Below, one piece after another: positions 1 through 8,311 of a stretch of 64,000 nucleotides of DNA. Within the stretch, counting starts at the first letter, position 1; every line of letters begins with the position of its first letter. The position numbers and the translations under genes were made by a program. Location of the stretch: NCBI RefSeq assembly GCF_900116495.1, contig NZ_FPAY01000008.1, positions 124,001-188,000 of the forward strand, written 5' to 3'. This DNA is from Arthrobacter sp. ov118. GTDB taxonomy: Bacteria > Actinomycetota > Actinomycetes > Actinomycetales > Micrococcaceae. Under the pieces are notes generated by a model. That model did not search any database. It was not told the DNA's origin and worked only from the letters and a program-made list of their open reading frames with translations.

Positions 1-836
1 ACCCCGAGCGAGGTTGACGGCACGAAGCCGAAGCGCGAGTAAAAGTCAGGGCTGCCCAGCAGCGCGATCCCCCGCTCCCCCGCCAGGTTGGCCCGGGCCA
101 GGGTCTCCTTCATGAGCGCGGTGCCAATACCGTGGCGCTGCAGCCGCGGCACTACGCCGATCGGCCCGAGCCCCAGGAGCTCCAGCTCCCCCACCCATCC
201 CCGCGTGCTGATCACATGACCCACGATTTCGCCGTCGAGCTCCGCGACGATGCTGAACTCCGGCAGATACTCCGCACAGTCGAAGAGCCCACAGAGCAGG
301 CCGACTTCCTCCGGTTCGCCGTCCACGCGCAGTCCGGTGATCGGGGAAACGGCGAAGGCCGCAGCGGTCAGAGCCAGGATGGCGGGGCGGTCTTCCGGCC
401 GTTCGGTACGCATCCGGAGCGTCGGCGCAGGTCCCGCCCGGCCGCTGTCCTCCGCCAGTTCGTGCAGGACTTCCAGCGCCCGGTCTGCATCCGCCAGGGG
501 CACCATCAGGTGGTCGTGGTGGAAACCGGCCAGGACGTTGCAGCTGATCTTCGCCTCCGTGAGGGCGGCGCCGACGGCGGCCGTCAGGCCCACCGCTTCC
601 AGGGAGGAATGCACCTCAAGGGTTATCCACGCTCCGACAAAGTCGTACGGCAACGCCAGGGCCTCCGCCTCGTCCCGTGCCATCACCACGGTCAGTCCCT
701 CTGCTTCCCGCACAGCGGCCATGATGCCGCCTTCCAGCGGCCTGCCGTGCGGCCACAGGACGTAGACGAACTCGCCGTCGCGGCGGACAGGACGCATGGT
801 TGCCAGCAGGGTATGAAGGTCCTTTTCAGCAGTCAT
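1..836 (-). CDS. ACT domain - GNAT acetyltransferase fusion (3' end outside window)
   Basis: The frame stays open from ATG 836 to the window edge, giving 278 visible residues, so the C-terminus is missing. Residues 1-130 look like the ACT-type small-molecule-binding domain of stand-alone actinobacterial ACT proteins (PYDFVGAWITLEVHSSLEAVG, NVLAGFHHDHLMVPL in spirit; the runs are at about 64-83 and 99-113). Residues 142-278 are a GNAT N-acetyltransferase of the YhbS type, with the acetyl-CoA loop GPIGVVPRLQRHGIGTALM near 224-242 and LLGSPDFYSRFGF near 260-272. The natural reading is an acetyltransferase gated by an amino acid or similar ligand. Acceptor and ligand are unknown. The fusion is directly visible because no stop separates the domains; two genes joined by a sequencing error is a weak alternative. 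Confidence 0.8.
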   Translation of the reverse strand, partial: MTAEKDLHTLLATMRPVRRDGEFVYVLWPHGRPLEGGIMAAVREAEGLTVVMARDEAEALALPYDFVGAWITLEVHSSLEAVGLTAAVGAALTEAKISCNVLAGFHHDHLMVPLADADRALEVLHELAEDSGRAGPAPTLRMRTERPEDRPAILALTAAAFAVSPITGLRVDGEPEEVGLLCGLFDCAEYLPEFSIVAELDGEIVGHVISTRGWVGELELLGLGPIGVVPRLQRHGIGTALMKETLARANLAGERGIALLGSPDFYSRFGFVPSTSLG

Positions 837-1072
837 GAAGCCAGTCTAGGCATGGTGGGTCAACGCGCGGGTTCAGGGCTGGGAAGGCCGCCACGAGCCC
901 GGAGGGCAAAACGGAGGCAAAAACGGTCGTACTGGAAAAAGCCTTGAGCCGGCGTGACCCAGCAAAAAAGAACACAGGATGCGCACAGCACGGAGAAAGT
1001 GGTCCGACAGAGTCCCACCTGAGGATAGGAACAGCTTCGAAAGCCGGAGTGGAACCAGCAAGGAGAAAAACT

Positions 1073-1219
1073 TTGAACAGCGTTCGGAAGATGTCGGCAG
1101 GCCCCACTCTGATCGGCGTCCTCGTCGGCGGCGGAGGCCTCACCGCCATGGCCCTGCCGACCAACGCCGCCACGGCCACCGCAACCGCCACCGAAACCGG
1201 AGGCCAGGGCGGCCACTGA
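1073..1219 (+). CDS. Tiny secreted or membrane peptide, first gene of the ferric-reductase operon
   Basis: This 48-residue frame starts at TTG 1073, placed 7 nt after an AAGGAG ribosome binding site (1060-1065). An in-frame upstream start at 944 has no such site. The peptide has a basic N-terminus (NSVRK), a Gly/Leu/Ala hydrophobic stretch at about 12-28 and a TNAATATATATE segment that resembles a signal-peptidase region, ending in GGQGGH. I recognise no family. It is followed by two more tiny single-hydrophobic-segment genes and a ferric-reductase-like protein on the same strand, which suggests a shared transcript. It could be a real small protein or the remnant of a longer secreted protein. 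Confidence 0.45.
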   Translation: MNSVRKMSAGPTLIGVLVGGGGLTAMALPTNAATATATATETGGQGGH

Positions 1220-1357
1220 ATCCTGCCGCACTCCTTCGGCCTGGGACTTCCAGACCACCTGTGACACTTCACAGTCCGGACGAGGATCTCCCTGAGTCCC
1301 CAGCACTTCCACCGCAGCCGAACGGTGACCCGAACACCCACCCCAAGGAAGGCCCTG

Positions 1358-1552
1358 ATGATCGCCTACCGCCCCGTCGCCCCGCTGACCACCGGCCGCC
1401 CCGGCCTTGTCTCCGCGTTCGCCGCTATGGCATTGACCGCTGTGCTTGGAACGACCTGGCAGCGCGCGAACGAAACCTCGGCAGCGCCGGATCAAACCCC
1501 TGAAACGGCGGAGACCGCGTGTCCGCCCCCTGCCGGCGGGAACCGGCTGTGA
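1358..1552 (+). CDS. Small single-pass membrane peptide, second gene of the operon
   Basis: A 64-residue frame starts at ATG 1358 behind AAGGAAG (1345-1351). Residues about 17-32 (LVSAFAAMALTAVLGT) form one hydrophobic segment, followed by a short polar, Pro/Thr/Glu-rich tail. Its TGA stop overlaps the GTG start of the next gene by 4 bp (GTGA), which is the best evidence that it is translated and coupled to its neighbour. No family is recognised. The architecture of short N-terminus, one hydrophobic segment and short tail is shared with the genes on either side. Confidence 0.5.
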   Translation: MIAYRPVAPLTTGRPGLVSAFAAMALTAVLGTTWQRANETSAAPDQTPETAETACPPPAGGNRL

Positions 1553-1848
1553 GCACCGCGGCACCCGCGCCTCCGAGACGCGGAACAGCCTGGCCGCCAG
1601 CAAGGGATGGATCCCGGGTATGGGCCTTGCTCCAACGGGCGGTGTCCGTCACGGTCATCGGTGCCGCCGTCATCACCGGCATACAGCTCGGCGTGAACGC
1701 ACCGGCCGTCTCACCCGTGCAGCCCACCACCGGCTCTGTTGTCGCAACCCCGGACAGCTCCACGGCATTTGTCGCACCCAACCAACAGGCGCTCACTGCG
1801 CCCGGAAGAGACAGGATGGCGCACGGCCACGGCAGGGGCGGCCGCTGA
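1549..1848 (+). CDS. Small single-pass membrane protein with His/Gly-rich tail
   Basis: This 99-residue frame starts at GTG 1549, overlapping the preceding stop by 4 bp; the longer frame from 1519 would overlap it by 34 bp and is less likely. Residues about 28-46 (ALLQRAVSVTVIGAAVITG) are the only membrane segment. The rest is Ala/Pro/Ser/Thr-rich and ends in MAHGHGRGGR. The topology suggests a membrane-anchored extracytoplasmic tail. The His/Gly end could bind metal or heme, but that is inference. The gap to the ferric-reductase-like gene is 66 bp. Function unknown. Confidence 0.5.
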   Translation: MSTAAPAPPRRGTAWPPARDGSRVWALLQRAVSVTVIGAAVITGIQLGVNAPAVSPVQPTTGSVVATPDSSTAFVAPNQQALTAPGRDRMAHGHGRGGR

Positions 1849-1914
1849 GCAAAGCCCATCACAAACAGTAATTAGGCGATCACAGCAACCTGGCCGCCTC
1901 GAAGAAAGAAGTCG

Positions 1915-3282
1915 ATGACATCATTAGCCGACCGTCAACGGGACGGATCCGTACGATCCGGTGTGCCAGCCGAGACGGCGGCCCAGACCGTCCCGCCGGC
2001 GATGGTGCTCTGGTTGATCACGGCCGGTGCCGTCGCGGTCACTGCGTGGGCCGGGATCGGTGCTCCCCAGCCCGTGCGGTTCAACCTGCCCCTCCTGGCC
2101 CACACCTCCGGCCTGCTCGCCGGATACGGCGTAACAGTCATGGTGGCCCTGATGTCCCGCGCCCCAGCCCTGGAACGAGGAGTGGGTGCGGACCGGCTGG
2201 CACGATGGCACGGTAAAGGCGGCAGGGCCATCTTCTGCCTGATCCTCATCCACGGGATCGCCGCGACGGCGGCCTGGGCAACAGTTCAAGGCACCTCGGT
2301 GTGGGCCGCAACCATCGACGTGCTCCGAATGCCGGGACTTATCGCAGCCACAGCCGGAACGATAATCTTTCTCACCGTCGGAGCCATTTCGGCGCAGAGC
2401 ATGCGCCGAAAACTACGGTACGAGACCTGGCACTTCCTTCACCTGCTGACCTACCTCGCGATCGCTTTGTCCTTCTCCCACGAACTCGCAGGCCCCGACC
2501 TGGCCGGCCTCCCACTGGTTCAGGTGGCATGGAGCCTGCTCTACACGTTCAGCTTCGGGCTGATCTTGCGGTACAGGGTCCTGGCACCACTCACACAGGC
2601 ATGGCGCCACCGGCTGCGAGTCGATCATGTCGTCGATGAGGGTGCCGGGGTGGTCAGCATCATCCTTCGCGGCCGCCACCTCCACGAGCTCAACGCCGAA
2701 TCCGGACAATTTTTCCGCTGGAGATTTCTGACCCGGACGCTGTGGCGATCGTCCCACCCCTTCTCGCTTTCGGCCCCGCCCCATCACCAGTTCCTGCGGA
2801 TAACAGTCAAAGCGGTCGGCGACGGAACGCGATCCATCCACGCCGTACGACCAGGGGCAAGAGTCCTCGCAGCTGGCCCGTACGGTGCCATGACGAACGG
2901 GCGGCGCCAAGGACGAGGAGTCCTCCTGATCGGCGGCGGCGTGGGAATCACCCCCATGCGCGCCCTCTTTGAGACACTGCCGGTCCCCGGACGGGACCTG
3001 ACCCTGCTGTACCGGGCCTCCTCCACGGAGGAGATACTCTTCCGCGACGAGCTCGAACACATCGCCCGGCACCGCGGGGCACAGCTGATTTTCCTGACCG
3101 GACCGGCGTCCGACCCCCGAAACGCAATAACCGCCCAGACCCTGAAGGCCATAGTCCCGGATCTGGCCGCCCGCGACGTCTACATCTGCGCATCGCCCCG
3201 GCTCTCCTCCGCCGCGACAACGGCCCTGACCCAAGCTGGCCTGCCGCGGCGGCAACTCCACCACGAGGACTTCAACTTTTAG
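1915..3282 (+). CDS. Ferric-reductase-like transmembrane flavocytochrome (FAD/NAD(P) oxidoreductase)
   Basis: The 455-residue protein has about six membrane segments in residues 29-220, with candidate heme-ligating histidines H113, H173, H176 and H189 (the motif WHFLHLLTYLAIALSFSH lies at 172-189). The FAD-binding motif HPFSLS is at 281-286 and the nucleotide-binding motif GGGVGITP at 340-347. The end of the reductase domain has CASP (425-428) where homologues often carry CGP. It should pass electrons from NAD(P)H via FAD to heme and an extracytoplasmic acceptor such as ferric iron or a flavin-bearing protein. There is no C-terminal 2Fe-2S domain. Relatives are often beside an FMN-binding protein; here three tiny peptides occupy that place. 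Start ATG 1915 has only a weak purine-rich site upstream. Confidence 0.85.
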   Translation: MTSLADRQRDGSVRSGVPAETAAQTVPPAMVLWLITAGAVAVTAWAGIGAPQPVRFNLPLLAHTSGLLAGYGVTVMVALMSRAPALERGVGADRLARWHGKGGRAIFCLILIHGIAATAAWATVQGTSVWAATIDVLRMPGLIAATAGTIIFLTVGAISAQSMRRKLRYETWHFLHLLTYLAIALSFSHELAGPDLAGLPLVQVAWSLLYTFSFGLILRYRVLAPLTQAWRHRLRVDHVVDEGAGVVSIILRGRHLHELNAESGQFFRWRFLTRTLWRSSHPFSLSAPPHHQFLRITVKAVGDGTRSIHAVRPGARVLAAGPYGAMTNGRRQGRGVLLIGGGVGITPMRALFETLPVPGRDLTLLYRASSTEEILFRDELEHIARHRGAQLIFLTGPASDPRNAITAQTLKAIVPDLAARDVYICASPRLSSAATTALTQAGLPRRQLHHEDFNF

Positions 3283-3341
3283 TCACCGCGCAACTACACC
3301 AACCTGACGATGGCACCCCGATACGCCATTTGACGCCTATA

Positions 3342-3389
3342 GGCAAAAAAACGACGGCGGCTGCTCCCCCGGAAGGGAACAGCCGCCGT
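3342..3389 (-). terminator. Intrinsic terminator downstream of ndh
   Basis: Arms 3354-3368 and 3375-3389 pair over 15 bp (core ACGGCGGCTG/CAGCCGCCGT) around a 6-nt loop. On the minus strand the stem is followed within 4 nt by a run of seven T (from the aaaaaaa at about 3345-3351). It lies 43 bp after the ndh stop. It may also catch transcripts arriving from the ferric-reductase gene on the other strand. Confidence 0.85.
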
Positions 3390-3431
3390 CGGAAGTCAAC
3401 CGCCGCCTAAGGGGCGCGTCGCCCCAAGCAG

Positions 3432-4895
3432 TTACTTGGCGTCTGCCGAGACCGATGCCGCGGTGGCCGCCTTGGGGTCGGCAACCGGCTTGGCTGCGTC
3501 CGGAGCCGGCGCAGCGGCGGGCTTCGGGGCCGGGGTCGCTGCCGCCACGAAGGCGCCGCGCGGGTTGTCCAGGTCCATCAGCTGCGTGGTGTCGCGGCCG
3601 AGGAAGAAGGCCCAGAGCCAGCCGGAGATCACGCGGATCTTGCGCTCCACGGTGGGCATAGCGAACCCGTGGTAGCCACGGTGTGCCAGCCAGGCCAGCG
3701 GGCCCTTGAGGCCGATGCGGCCCAGCAGGTTGATGTTGGCAACGCCCTTCCATTCGCCGAAGCCGGCGACGGCGCCCAGGTTCTTGTGCTTGTAGTCCGT
3801 GAGCGGCTTGTTCCAGCGCGAAGCCCACAGGTTCTTGGCCAGGCGCTTTGCCTGGCGCAACGCGTGCTGGGCGTTAGGCACGCAGGTGCCGTCCGGCAGG
3901 CCGCTGCCCGTGAGGTCGGGAACGGCAGCGACGTCGCCGGCGGCCCAGGCGTTCTCGATGATGCCCTCGTCGCCTGCGATGCGCAGGTCGGCCAGGACAC
4001 GGACGCGCCCGCGCGGCTCGAGCGGGAAGTCGGTGGAGCGGACCATCGGGTTGGCCTGCACACCGGCAGTCCAGACCAGGGTGTCCGACTCGAATTCCTG
4101 CGCCGGGGTCTTGTCCGGCAGGTTGATGAGCTTCAGGGAACCCTCGGCGTTGTCAAGGGAGGTGTTGAGCAGCACCTCGATGCCGCGGCTGCGGAGGTGT
4201 CCGACAACCCATTCGGCCTGCTGGGCGGTGACCTCGGGCATGATGCGGCCCATGGCCTCGACCAGGACGAAGCGGACTTCCTCCTGGCTGACGCGCGGGT
4301 TGTTCTTGACCGCGGCGCGTGCGAGGTCTTCCATTTCGGTGATGCACTCGATGCCGGCAAAGCCGCCGCCGACGACGACGAACGTCAGGGCGCGGGCACG
4401 TGCAACGGGATCCGTGATGAGCGAGCCGGTCTCGATGCGCTCGAGGACCTTGTTGCGCAGGGCAACGGCTTCCTCGATGGTCTTCAGGCCGATGCCCTTG
4501 TCCGCGAGGCCCTTGATCGGGAACGTGCGGGTGATGGCGCCAGCAGCCAGGACGACGTCGAAGTAGGGAATCTCGAAGGTTTCGCCGCCGTCGGACGGGG
4601 CGATCACGGCCGTGCGGTTGGCGTGGTCGATCGAGGTGACGCGGCCCTGGATGAGTTCCGTCTGCTTCAGGTGCTGGCGGTGCGAGACGACCGCGTGGCG
4701 CGCCTCGATGTTGCCGCCGGCAACTTCCGGCAGGAAGGGCTGGTAGGTCATGTAGGGCAGCGGATCCACGACGGTGACGATGCCACCTGCGTTCGCGATC
4801 TTTTTCTGCAGTTTGAGGGCTACATACAGGCCGACGTATCCGCCGCCGACGACGAGTACCCGGGGACGGTCCTGGAGCTTAAGGGAGGATGCCAT
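3432..4895 (-). CDS. ndh: Type II NADH:quinone oxidoreductase
   Basis: This 487-residue flavoprotein should oxidise NADH and reduce menaquinone without pumping protons, at the inner face of the membrane. The FAD-binding dinucleotide fold is at residues 13-34 (VLVVGGGYVGLYVAL) and the NADH fold begins near 170 (VVVGGGFAGIECI). A second FAD motif, AWAAGDVAAVPD, is near 315. A hydrophobic amphipathic C-terminal region (ISGWLWAFFLG) probably anchors the enzyme, followed by an unusual tail of Ala, Pro, Lys and Asp repeats (last 45 residues). It ends at its own terminator and lies 38 bp downstream of the mycosin-like protease gene, so the two could be cotranscribed. ATG 4895 fits family N-termini. 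Confidence 0.92.
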   Translation of the reverse strand: MASSLKLQDRPRVLVVGGGYVGLYVALKLQKKIANAGGIVTVVDPLPYMTYQPFLPEVAGGNIEARHAVVSHRQHLKQTELIQGRVTSIDHANRTAVIAPSDGGETFEIPYFDVVLAAGAITRTFPIKGLADKGIGLKTIEEAVALRNKVLERIETGSLITDPVARARALTFVVVGGGFAGIECITEMEDLARAAVKNNPRVSQEEVRFVLVEAMGRIMPEVTAQQAEWVVGHLRSRGIEVLLNTSLDNAEGSLKLINLPDKTPAQEFESDTLVWTAGVQANPMVRSTDFPLEPRGRVRVLADLRIAGDEGIIENAWAAGDVAAVPDLTGSGLPDGTCVPNAQHALRQAKRLAKNLWASRWNKPLTDYKHKNLGAVAGFGEWKGVANINLLGRIGLKGPLAWLAHRGYHGFAMPTVERKIRVISGWLWAFFLGRDTTQLMDLDNPRGAFVAAATPAPKPAAAPAPDAAKPVADPKAATAASVSADAK

Positions 4896-4933
4896 GGGTC
4901 AAGAATACAGTAGTTTGTGAAAAGCTTCACTAA

Positions 4934-6364
4934 CTATGTCCGGTTGCTGGAATCCTCCGGGGACGAGGTCGGTGCTGGCGAACGTTCGGACCCGTCCCCG
5001 CCGTCCTTTGGTGCATTCCGCAGGCTGGCGCGCAACTGGACGGCAGCGGCGGCAATGATGCCCAGGAACAGGGCGCCGAAACCCAGGACCACCGCGGCCG
5101 GAACGGCACTGTCCAGCTGCGACGGCTTCTGCGCGACGGGCACGGTCGCCTCGGGCAGGGTGGGCGCGGCACTGGAGGGCGCCGGTGCCGCCGCAGGCGC
5201 CGTCGAGGCCGGGTTGCCGCGCCGCTGGACCCGGATCCAGTCCGAAATCGACCCCAAGGGATTGACCTTGGTTTCCGCGACATCGGCCTTGAGCGCAGCC
5301 TCGGCGTTGAGCACGCCGAACCCGTAAAGCGGATCCTTGCCCGGCGCTCCGGCGTCCTTGGCCGTACTGACGATCCTGTTGATGACCTGGCTGGCGGACA
5401 TCTCGGGCCACTTGGACCGGATCAGCGCCGCGACACCGGCGACGATGGGGGTTGCGCCGGAGGTGCCGGCCCACTCGGCGTAGCCGCCGGCCGGCATGCC
5501 GCCGGCCAGGTCCTCAGCAGGAGCGGCGACGCCGATGCTGATGCCCTGGGACGATGAGTCGATGCTGGCCTTTCCGCCGCGGTCCAGGCCCGCCACGGTG
5601 AGTACGCCGGGAATCGTGGCGGGCGCGCCGACCTGGATGTTGCCGCCCACCCGGTTGCCGGCCGCGGCAACGATGACGACGTCTTTCTGTTCTGCATAGA
5701 GGAACGCAGCGTCCCAGCTCTGCGGCCATTCCGGGGACGTGCTGCCGAGCGAGATGTTGATGACGCGGGCTCCGTGGTCGACGGCCCACCGGACCGCCTC
5801 CGGAATCTGCTGTTGGTCGGTTTTGCCCCCCGGGTTTGCGGAACCAAGCCAGGTGGAGACGGACAGCAGCTGGGCCTCCGGGGCAACGCCGATGATCCCG
5901 TCGGGACCAGCGCCCGCGCCAGCGGCAGCGCCGGCTGCAGCGCTGGCTGAGGCAGTCGCGCTCGGTTTGGCGCTTGGTTTGGCGGGCTGATGTCCGCGCC
6001 CGGCGAGCATGGTGGCCACAAGCGTCCCGTGTTCGGGCTTGGCGCCGATGCTTTCCTGGCCGTTGGCAGCGCCGGCGCCGGAGATGTCGGCACCGCCGGC
6101 GAGAACGCCGGCCAGGTCCGGATGCTTGCCGTCCACGCCGCTGTCAATCACGGCGACTTTGACCCCGGCCCCCTTGGACACCTCCCAGGCTTTGGTGATG
6201 CCGGATTCGGCAAGCCAATATTCCTTGTCCCGCCAGGAGTCGGCGTGGGCGGCGGGCGCGGCCACCAAGGCTGCGGTCAGCTCCGCCGCGGAAATGCCTC
6301 CCACAAGGGCCAAGGCCATCAACGCGGAGGCGGTCCGGCGGCGCCGGGCTGTTGCTCTGGTCAT
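4934..6364 (-). CDS. mycP: Mycosin-like S8 serine protease, membrane anchored
   Basis: The 476-residue protein has a signal sequence (about 1-41, ending AAHA-DS), a subtilisin domain with Asp74 (AVIDSGVDG), His112 (EHGTLVAT), oxyanion Asn237 (AAAGN) and Ser302 (GTSGATP), a Pro/Ala linker, a transmembrane helix at about 424-447 and a short basic cytoplasmic tail. This is the architecture of mycosins, the proteases of type VII secretion systems, and the domain should face the cell wall. Between His112 and the next conserved strand lies a low-complexity Ala/Ser/Lys/Pro/Gly insertion (126-153). No ESX genes are visible nearby, so a role outside secretion is possible. Gene order ndh - protease - ppx suggests a housekeeping setting. 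Confidence 0.85.
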   Translation of the reverse strand: MTRATARRRRTASALMALALVGGISAAELTAALVAAPAAHADSWRDKEYWLAESGITKAWEVSKGAGVKVAVIDSGVDGKHPDLAGVLAGGADISGAGAANGQESIGAKPEHGTLVATMLAGRGHQPAKPSAKPSATASASAAAGAAAGAGAGPDGIIGVAPEAQLLSVSTWLGSANPGGKTDQQQIPEAVRWAVDHGARVINISLGSTSPEWPQSWDAAFLYAEQKDVVIVAAAGNRVGGNIQVGAPATIPGVLTVAGLDRGGKASIDSSSQGISIGVAAPAEDLAGGMPAGGYAEWAGTSGATPIVAGVAALIRSKWPEMSASQVINRIVSTAKDAGAPGKDPLYGFGVLNAEAALKADVAETKVNPLGSISDWIRVQRRGNPASTAPAAAPAPSSAAPTLPEATVPVAQKPSQLDSAVPAAVVLGFGALFLGIIAAAAVQLRASLRNAPKDGGDGSERSPAPTSSPEDSSNRT

Positions 6365-6448
6365 ACAGGTCCTATCGGCGGATGCGCTCGCGGCACAAGC
6401 ACCCTATGGGTACCAGGAGGGGGCCGGTGCACGACTGCTGGTGCGAAA

Positions 6449-7432
6449 TCAGCTGATGCTGAGGGCAATTCCGTCAAGAATATCGTGTTCGCTGGCCACT
6501 GCTGTGGTGATGCGGCCGGCCGTGACGTCGGACATGCGCTGCAGGACCCGCCGCCACACGAGGCCGCCGGCGCCGATCACGTCCACCCGCCCGGGGTGCA
6601 TGAACGGCAGTGCAGCCCGATCCTCCCGGGTCATCTCGAGCAGCTCGGTGCAGGCTTTCTGGACCGTGTCCAGGTCCAGCTCGGCGCCGTGGATCGCGGC
6701 CGGCGAATACTCGGGCAGGCGCAGAGCGTGGGCCGTGATGGTGGTGACGGAGCCGGCCACCCCGACGACGGCCGTGGCGCGCTCCAGCGGGACGGTTCTT
6801 GCCGCTTCGCTGATGGCGGCGTCGACGTCGGCCTCTGCCGCGGCAATCTGCTCCGGGGTGGGCGGATCGCTGCGCAGGTGCCGTTCGGTCATGCGGACGC
6901 AGCCGACGTCCACCGAGCGGGCAGCGATGACTCCGTCGGCGTTGCCCAGCACGAACTCCGTGCTCCCGCCGCCGAGGTCCACCACGAGGACCGGGTCGTC
7001 CCCGCGGGAGGGCAGGACACTGCTGGCCCCGGCGAACGACAGTGCGGCTTCCTCGTCACCCGTGATCACCTCGGGCTCGACGCCGAGGATGGCGCGGATG
7101 CCGTCGACGAAGACCTGGCGGTTGCCCGCATCACGGGTGGCGGACGTGGCGACGAAACGGACCCGTTCGGCGCCGTGCTCGCGGATGAGGTCCGCGTAGT
7201 CCCGGGTCGCGGCGAAGGTGCGCTCGAGTGCCTCTTCGGCCAGCTCGCCCGTGGAGTCCACGCCCTGCCCCAGCCGGACCACGCGCATTTCCCGTACGAC
7301 GTCGGTCAGCCGCGGTGTGCGCTGCCCCGCTGCGTCGTTTACATCTGCGACGTTTACATCTGCAACGTTGACATCTGCAATGAGCAGACGGATCGAGTTC
7401 GTGCCGCAGTCCACTGCCGCCACCCGGGTCAT
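6449..7432 (-). CDS. ppx: Ppx/GppA family exopolyphosphatase
   Basis: The 327-residue enzyme of the ASKHA fold should hydrolyse polyphosphate or pppGpp ends. The first phosphate-binding motif is DCGTNSIRLLIAD (8-20) and the second is DLGGGSTEFV near 148; ITGDEEAALSFAG carries a conserved acidic residue. ATG 7432 overlaps the DUF501 stop by 4 bp (ATGA). The longer frame from 7660 would lie inside DUF501 and codes an Arg/Pro-rich shadow. An in-frame 15-bp repeat inserts a NVADV-NVADV stretch (about residues 22-31) just after the first motif, which is not part of the family core. Cotranscription with DUF501 and ftsB is likely. Confidence 0.92.
   Translation of the reverse strand: MTRVAAVDCGTNSIRLLIADVNVADVNVADVNDAAGQRTPRLTDVVREMRVVRLGQGVDSTGELAEEALERTFAATRDYADLIREHGAERVRFVATSATRDAGNRQVFVDGIRAILGVEPEVITGDEEAALSFAGASSVLPSRGDDPVLVVDLGGGSTEFVLGNADGVIAARSVDVGCVRMTERHLRSDPPTPEQIAAAEADVDAAISEAARTVPLERATAVVGVAGSVTTITAHALRLPEYSPAAIHGAELDLDTVQKACTELLEMTREDRAALPFMHPGRVDVIGAGGLVWRRVLQRMSDVTAGRITTAVASEHDILDGIALSIS
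7341..7385. repeat. Three tandem 15-bp units inside ppx
   Basis: Units 7341-7355, 7356-7370 and 7371-7385 share ACATCTGC(A/G)A and differ at a few positions, the third being most diverged. They are in frame in ppx and encode the repeated residues NVADV. The 15-bp period lets copy number change without a frameshift. Confidence 0.85.
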
Positions 7433-8244
7433 TTGGGCTCCCCCGTGGCTGCTGCGCCTGCGGCGTCTGCTGCCTTCGTTGCGTCTGCTGTGGCTTCCAC
7501 TGTGTGTGGGGTGTCTGCTGCCTTGGACTTGCGGACCGGGGCCGGGCGGCCCACTATCTCCGGCAGGCCCTGGGGCCCGTGACGGCTGAGGTCCTGGGAC
7601 GGGACCTCTCCTCCGGTGTCCCAGGCGCCGTCGCAGTAACAGCGGTCCGCCGTCCACCATTCAGCGATGGCCTCAATCGCCTCGTCACCGAGCGGGTTTA
7701 CGCCGGGACCGGCGGCCAGCGAATGTCCCACGAGGACGTGCAGGCATTTGACCCGGGTCGGCATCCCGCCCGCGGAAACGCCGTCGATTTCCGGAACGGC
7801 TCCGATGCCCGACCGGGCGCCGATCTCGGCGCGGGAGGCCAGGTAGGCCTCGTGGGCGGCGCGGTAGCGGGCGGCCAGGCCGGGATCGGCGGCGAGCCGG
7901 ACATTCATCTCGTTCATCAGCCCGGCAGCCTCCAGCCGTGACACCGCGGACGTGATCACCGGGTGGGTGAGGTAAAACGTGGTGGGGAAAGGCGTCCCGT
8001 TGCTCAGCCGCGGCGACGTGGCAGCCACGAGCGGATTTCCGCAAACGCAGCGGGCGGGGATTTCGACGACGTCCCGCACCGGCCGGCCCAACTGGCGGCT
8101 GAGGACCTCGAGGTCGTGCGGCGTCGGCTGGCGGGAGGCCTCGGGGGCGCTGGCCCTGTGCCGTGGCGCCGGAGTCTGGGCGGCGGTGTTCTGCGCAAGC
8201 GCTTTTTGGCCCGTTCGGTTCTCGTCCGCTAGGTTCTGGTCCAC
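7429..8244 (-). CDS. DUF501 domain protein
   Basis: The 271-residue protein contains a DUF501 domain from about 43 to 215, with CVCGNPLVAATSPRL (66-80), PFPTTFYLTHP (85-95) and a later WTADRCYCDG. The paired Cys sites could bind a metal, but no activity is established. It is flanked by a low-complexity N-terminus and an Ala/Thr/Lys tail. GTG 8244 is preferred: a GGAAGG site lies about 10 nt upstream, whereas the longest frame (to 8649) runs back through ftsB. It overlaps ppx by 4 bp. The order ftsB - DUF501 - ppx is conserved in many actinobacteria. Confidence 0.85.
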   Translation of the reverse strand: MDQNLADENRTGQKALAQNTAAQTPAPRHRASAPEASRQPTPHDLEVLSRQLGRPVRDVVEIPARCVCGNPLVAATSPRLSNGTPFPTTFYLTHPVITSAVSRLEAAGLMNEMNVRLAADPGLAARYRAAHEAYLASRAEIGARSGIGAVPEIDGVSAGGMPTRVKCLHVLVGHSLAAGPGVNPLGDEAIEAIAEWWTADRCYCDGAWDTGGEVPSQDLSRHGPQGLPEIVGRPAPVRKSKAADTPHTVEATADATKAADAAGAAATGEPK

Positions 8245-8311
8245 GGGAGTGGCACCTTCCTGCCCTGTTCCGGGGTTGTCCGCGGGACAACCCCGGCGGC
8301 GGGCGCCGCTT

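Noticed and set aside
1425..1862. Minus-strand 145-codon frame in the small-peptide region
   Set aside because: It has no family features and lies antisense to frames with ribosome binding sites and a stop/start overlap.
7432..7660. 76-residue N-terminal extension of Ppx
   Set aside because: Arg/Pro-rich, lies within DUF501, and an ATG with a 4-bp overlap starts exactly at the family N-terminus.
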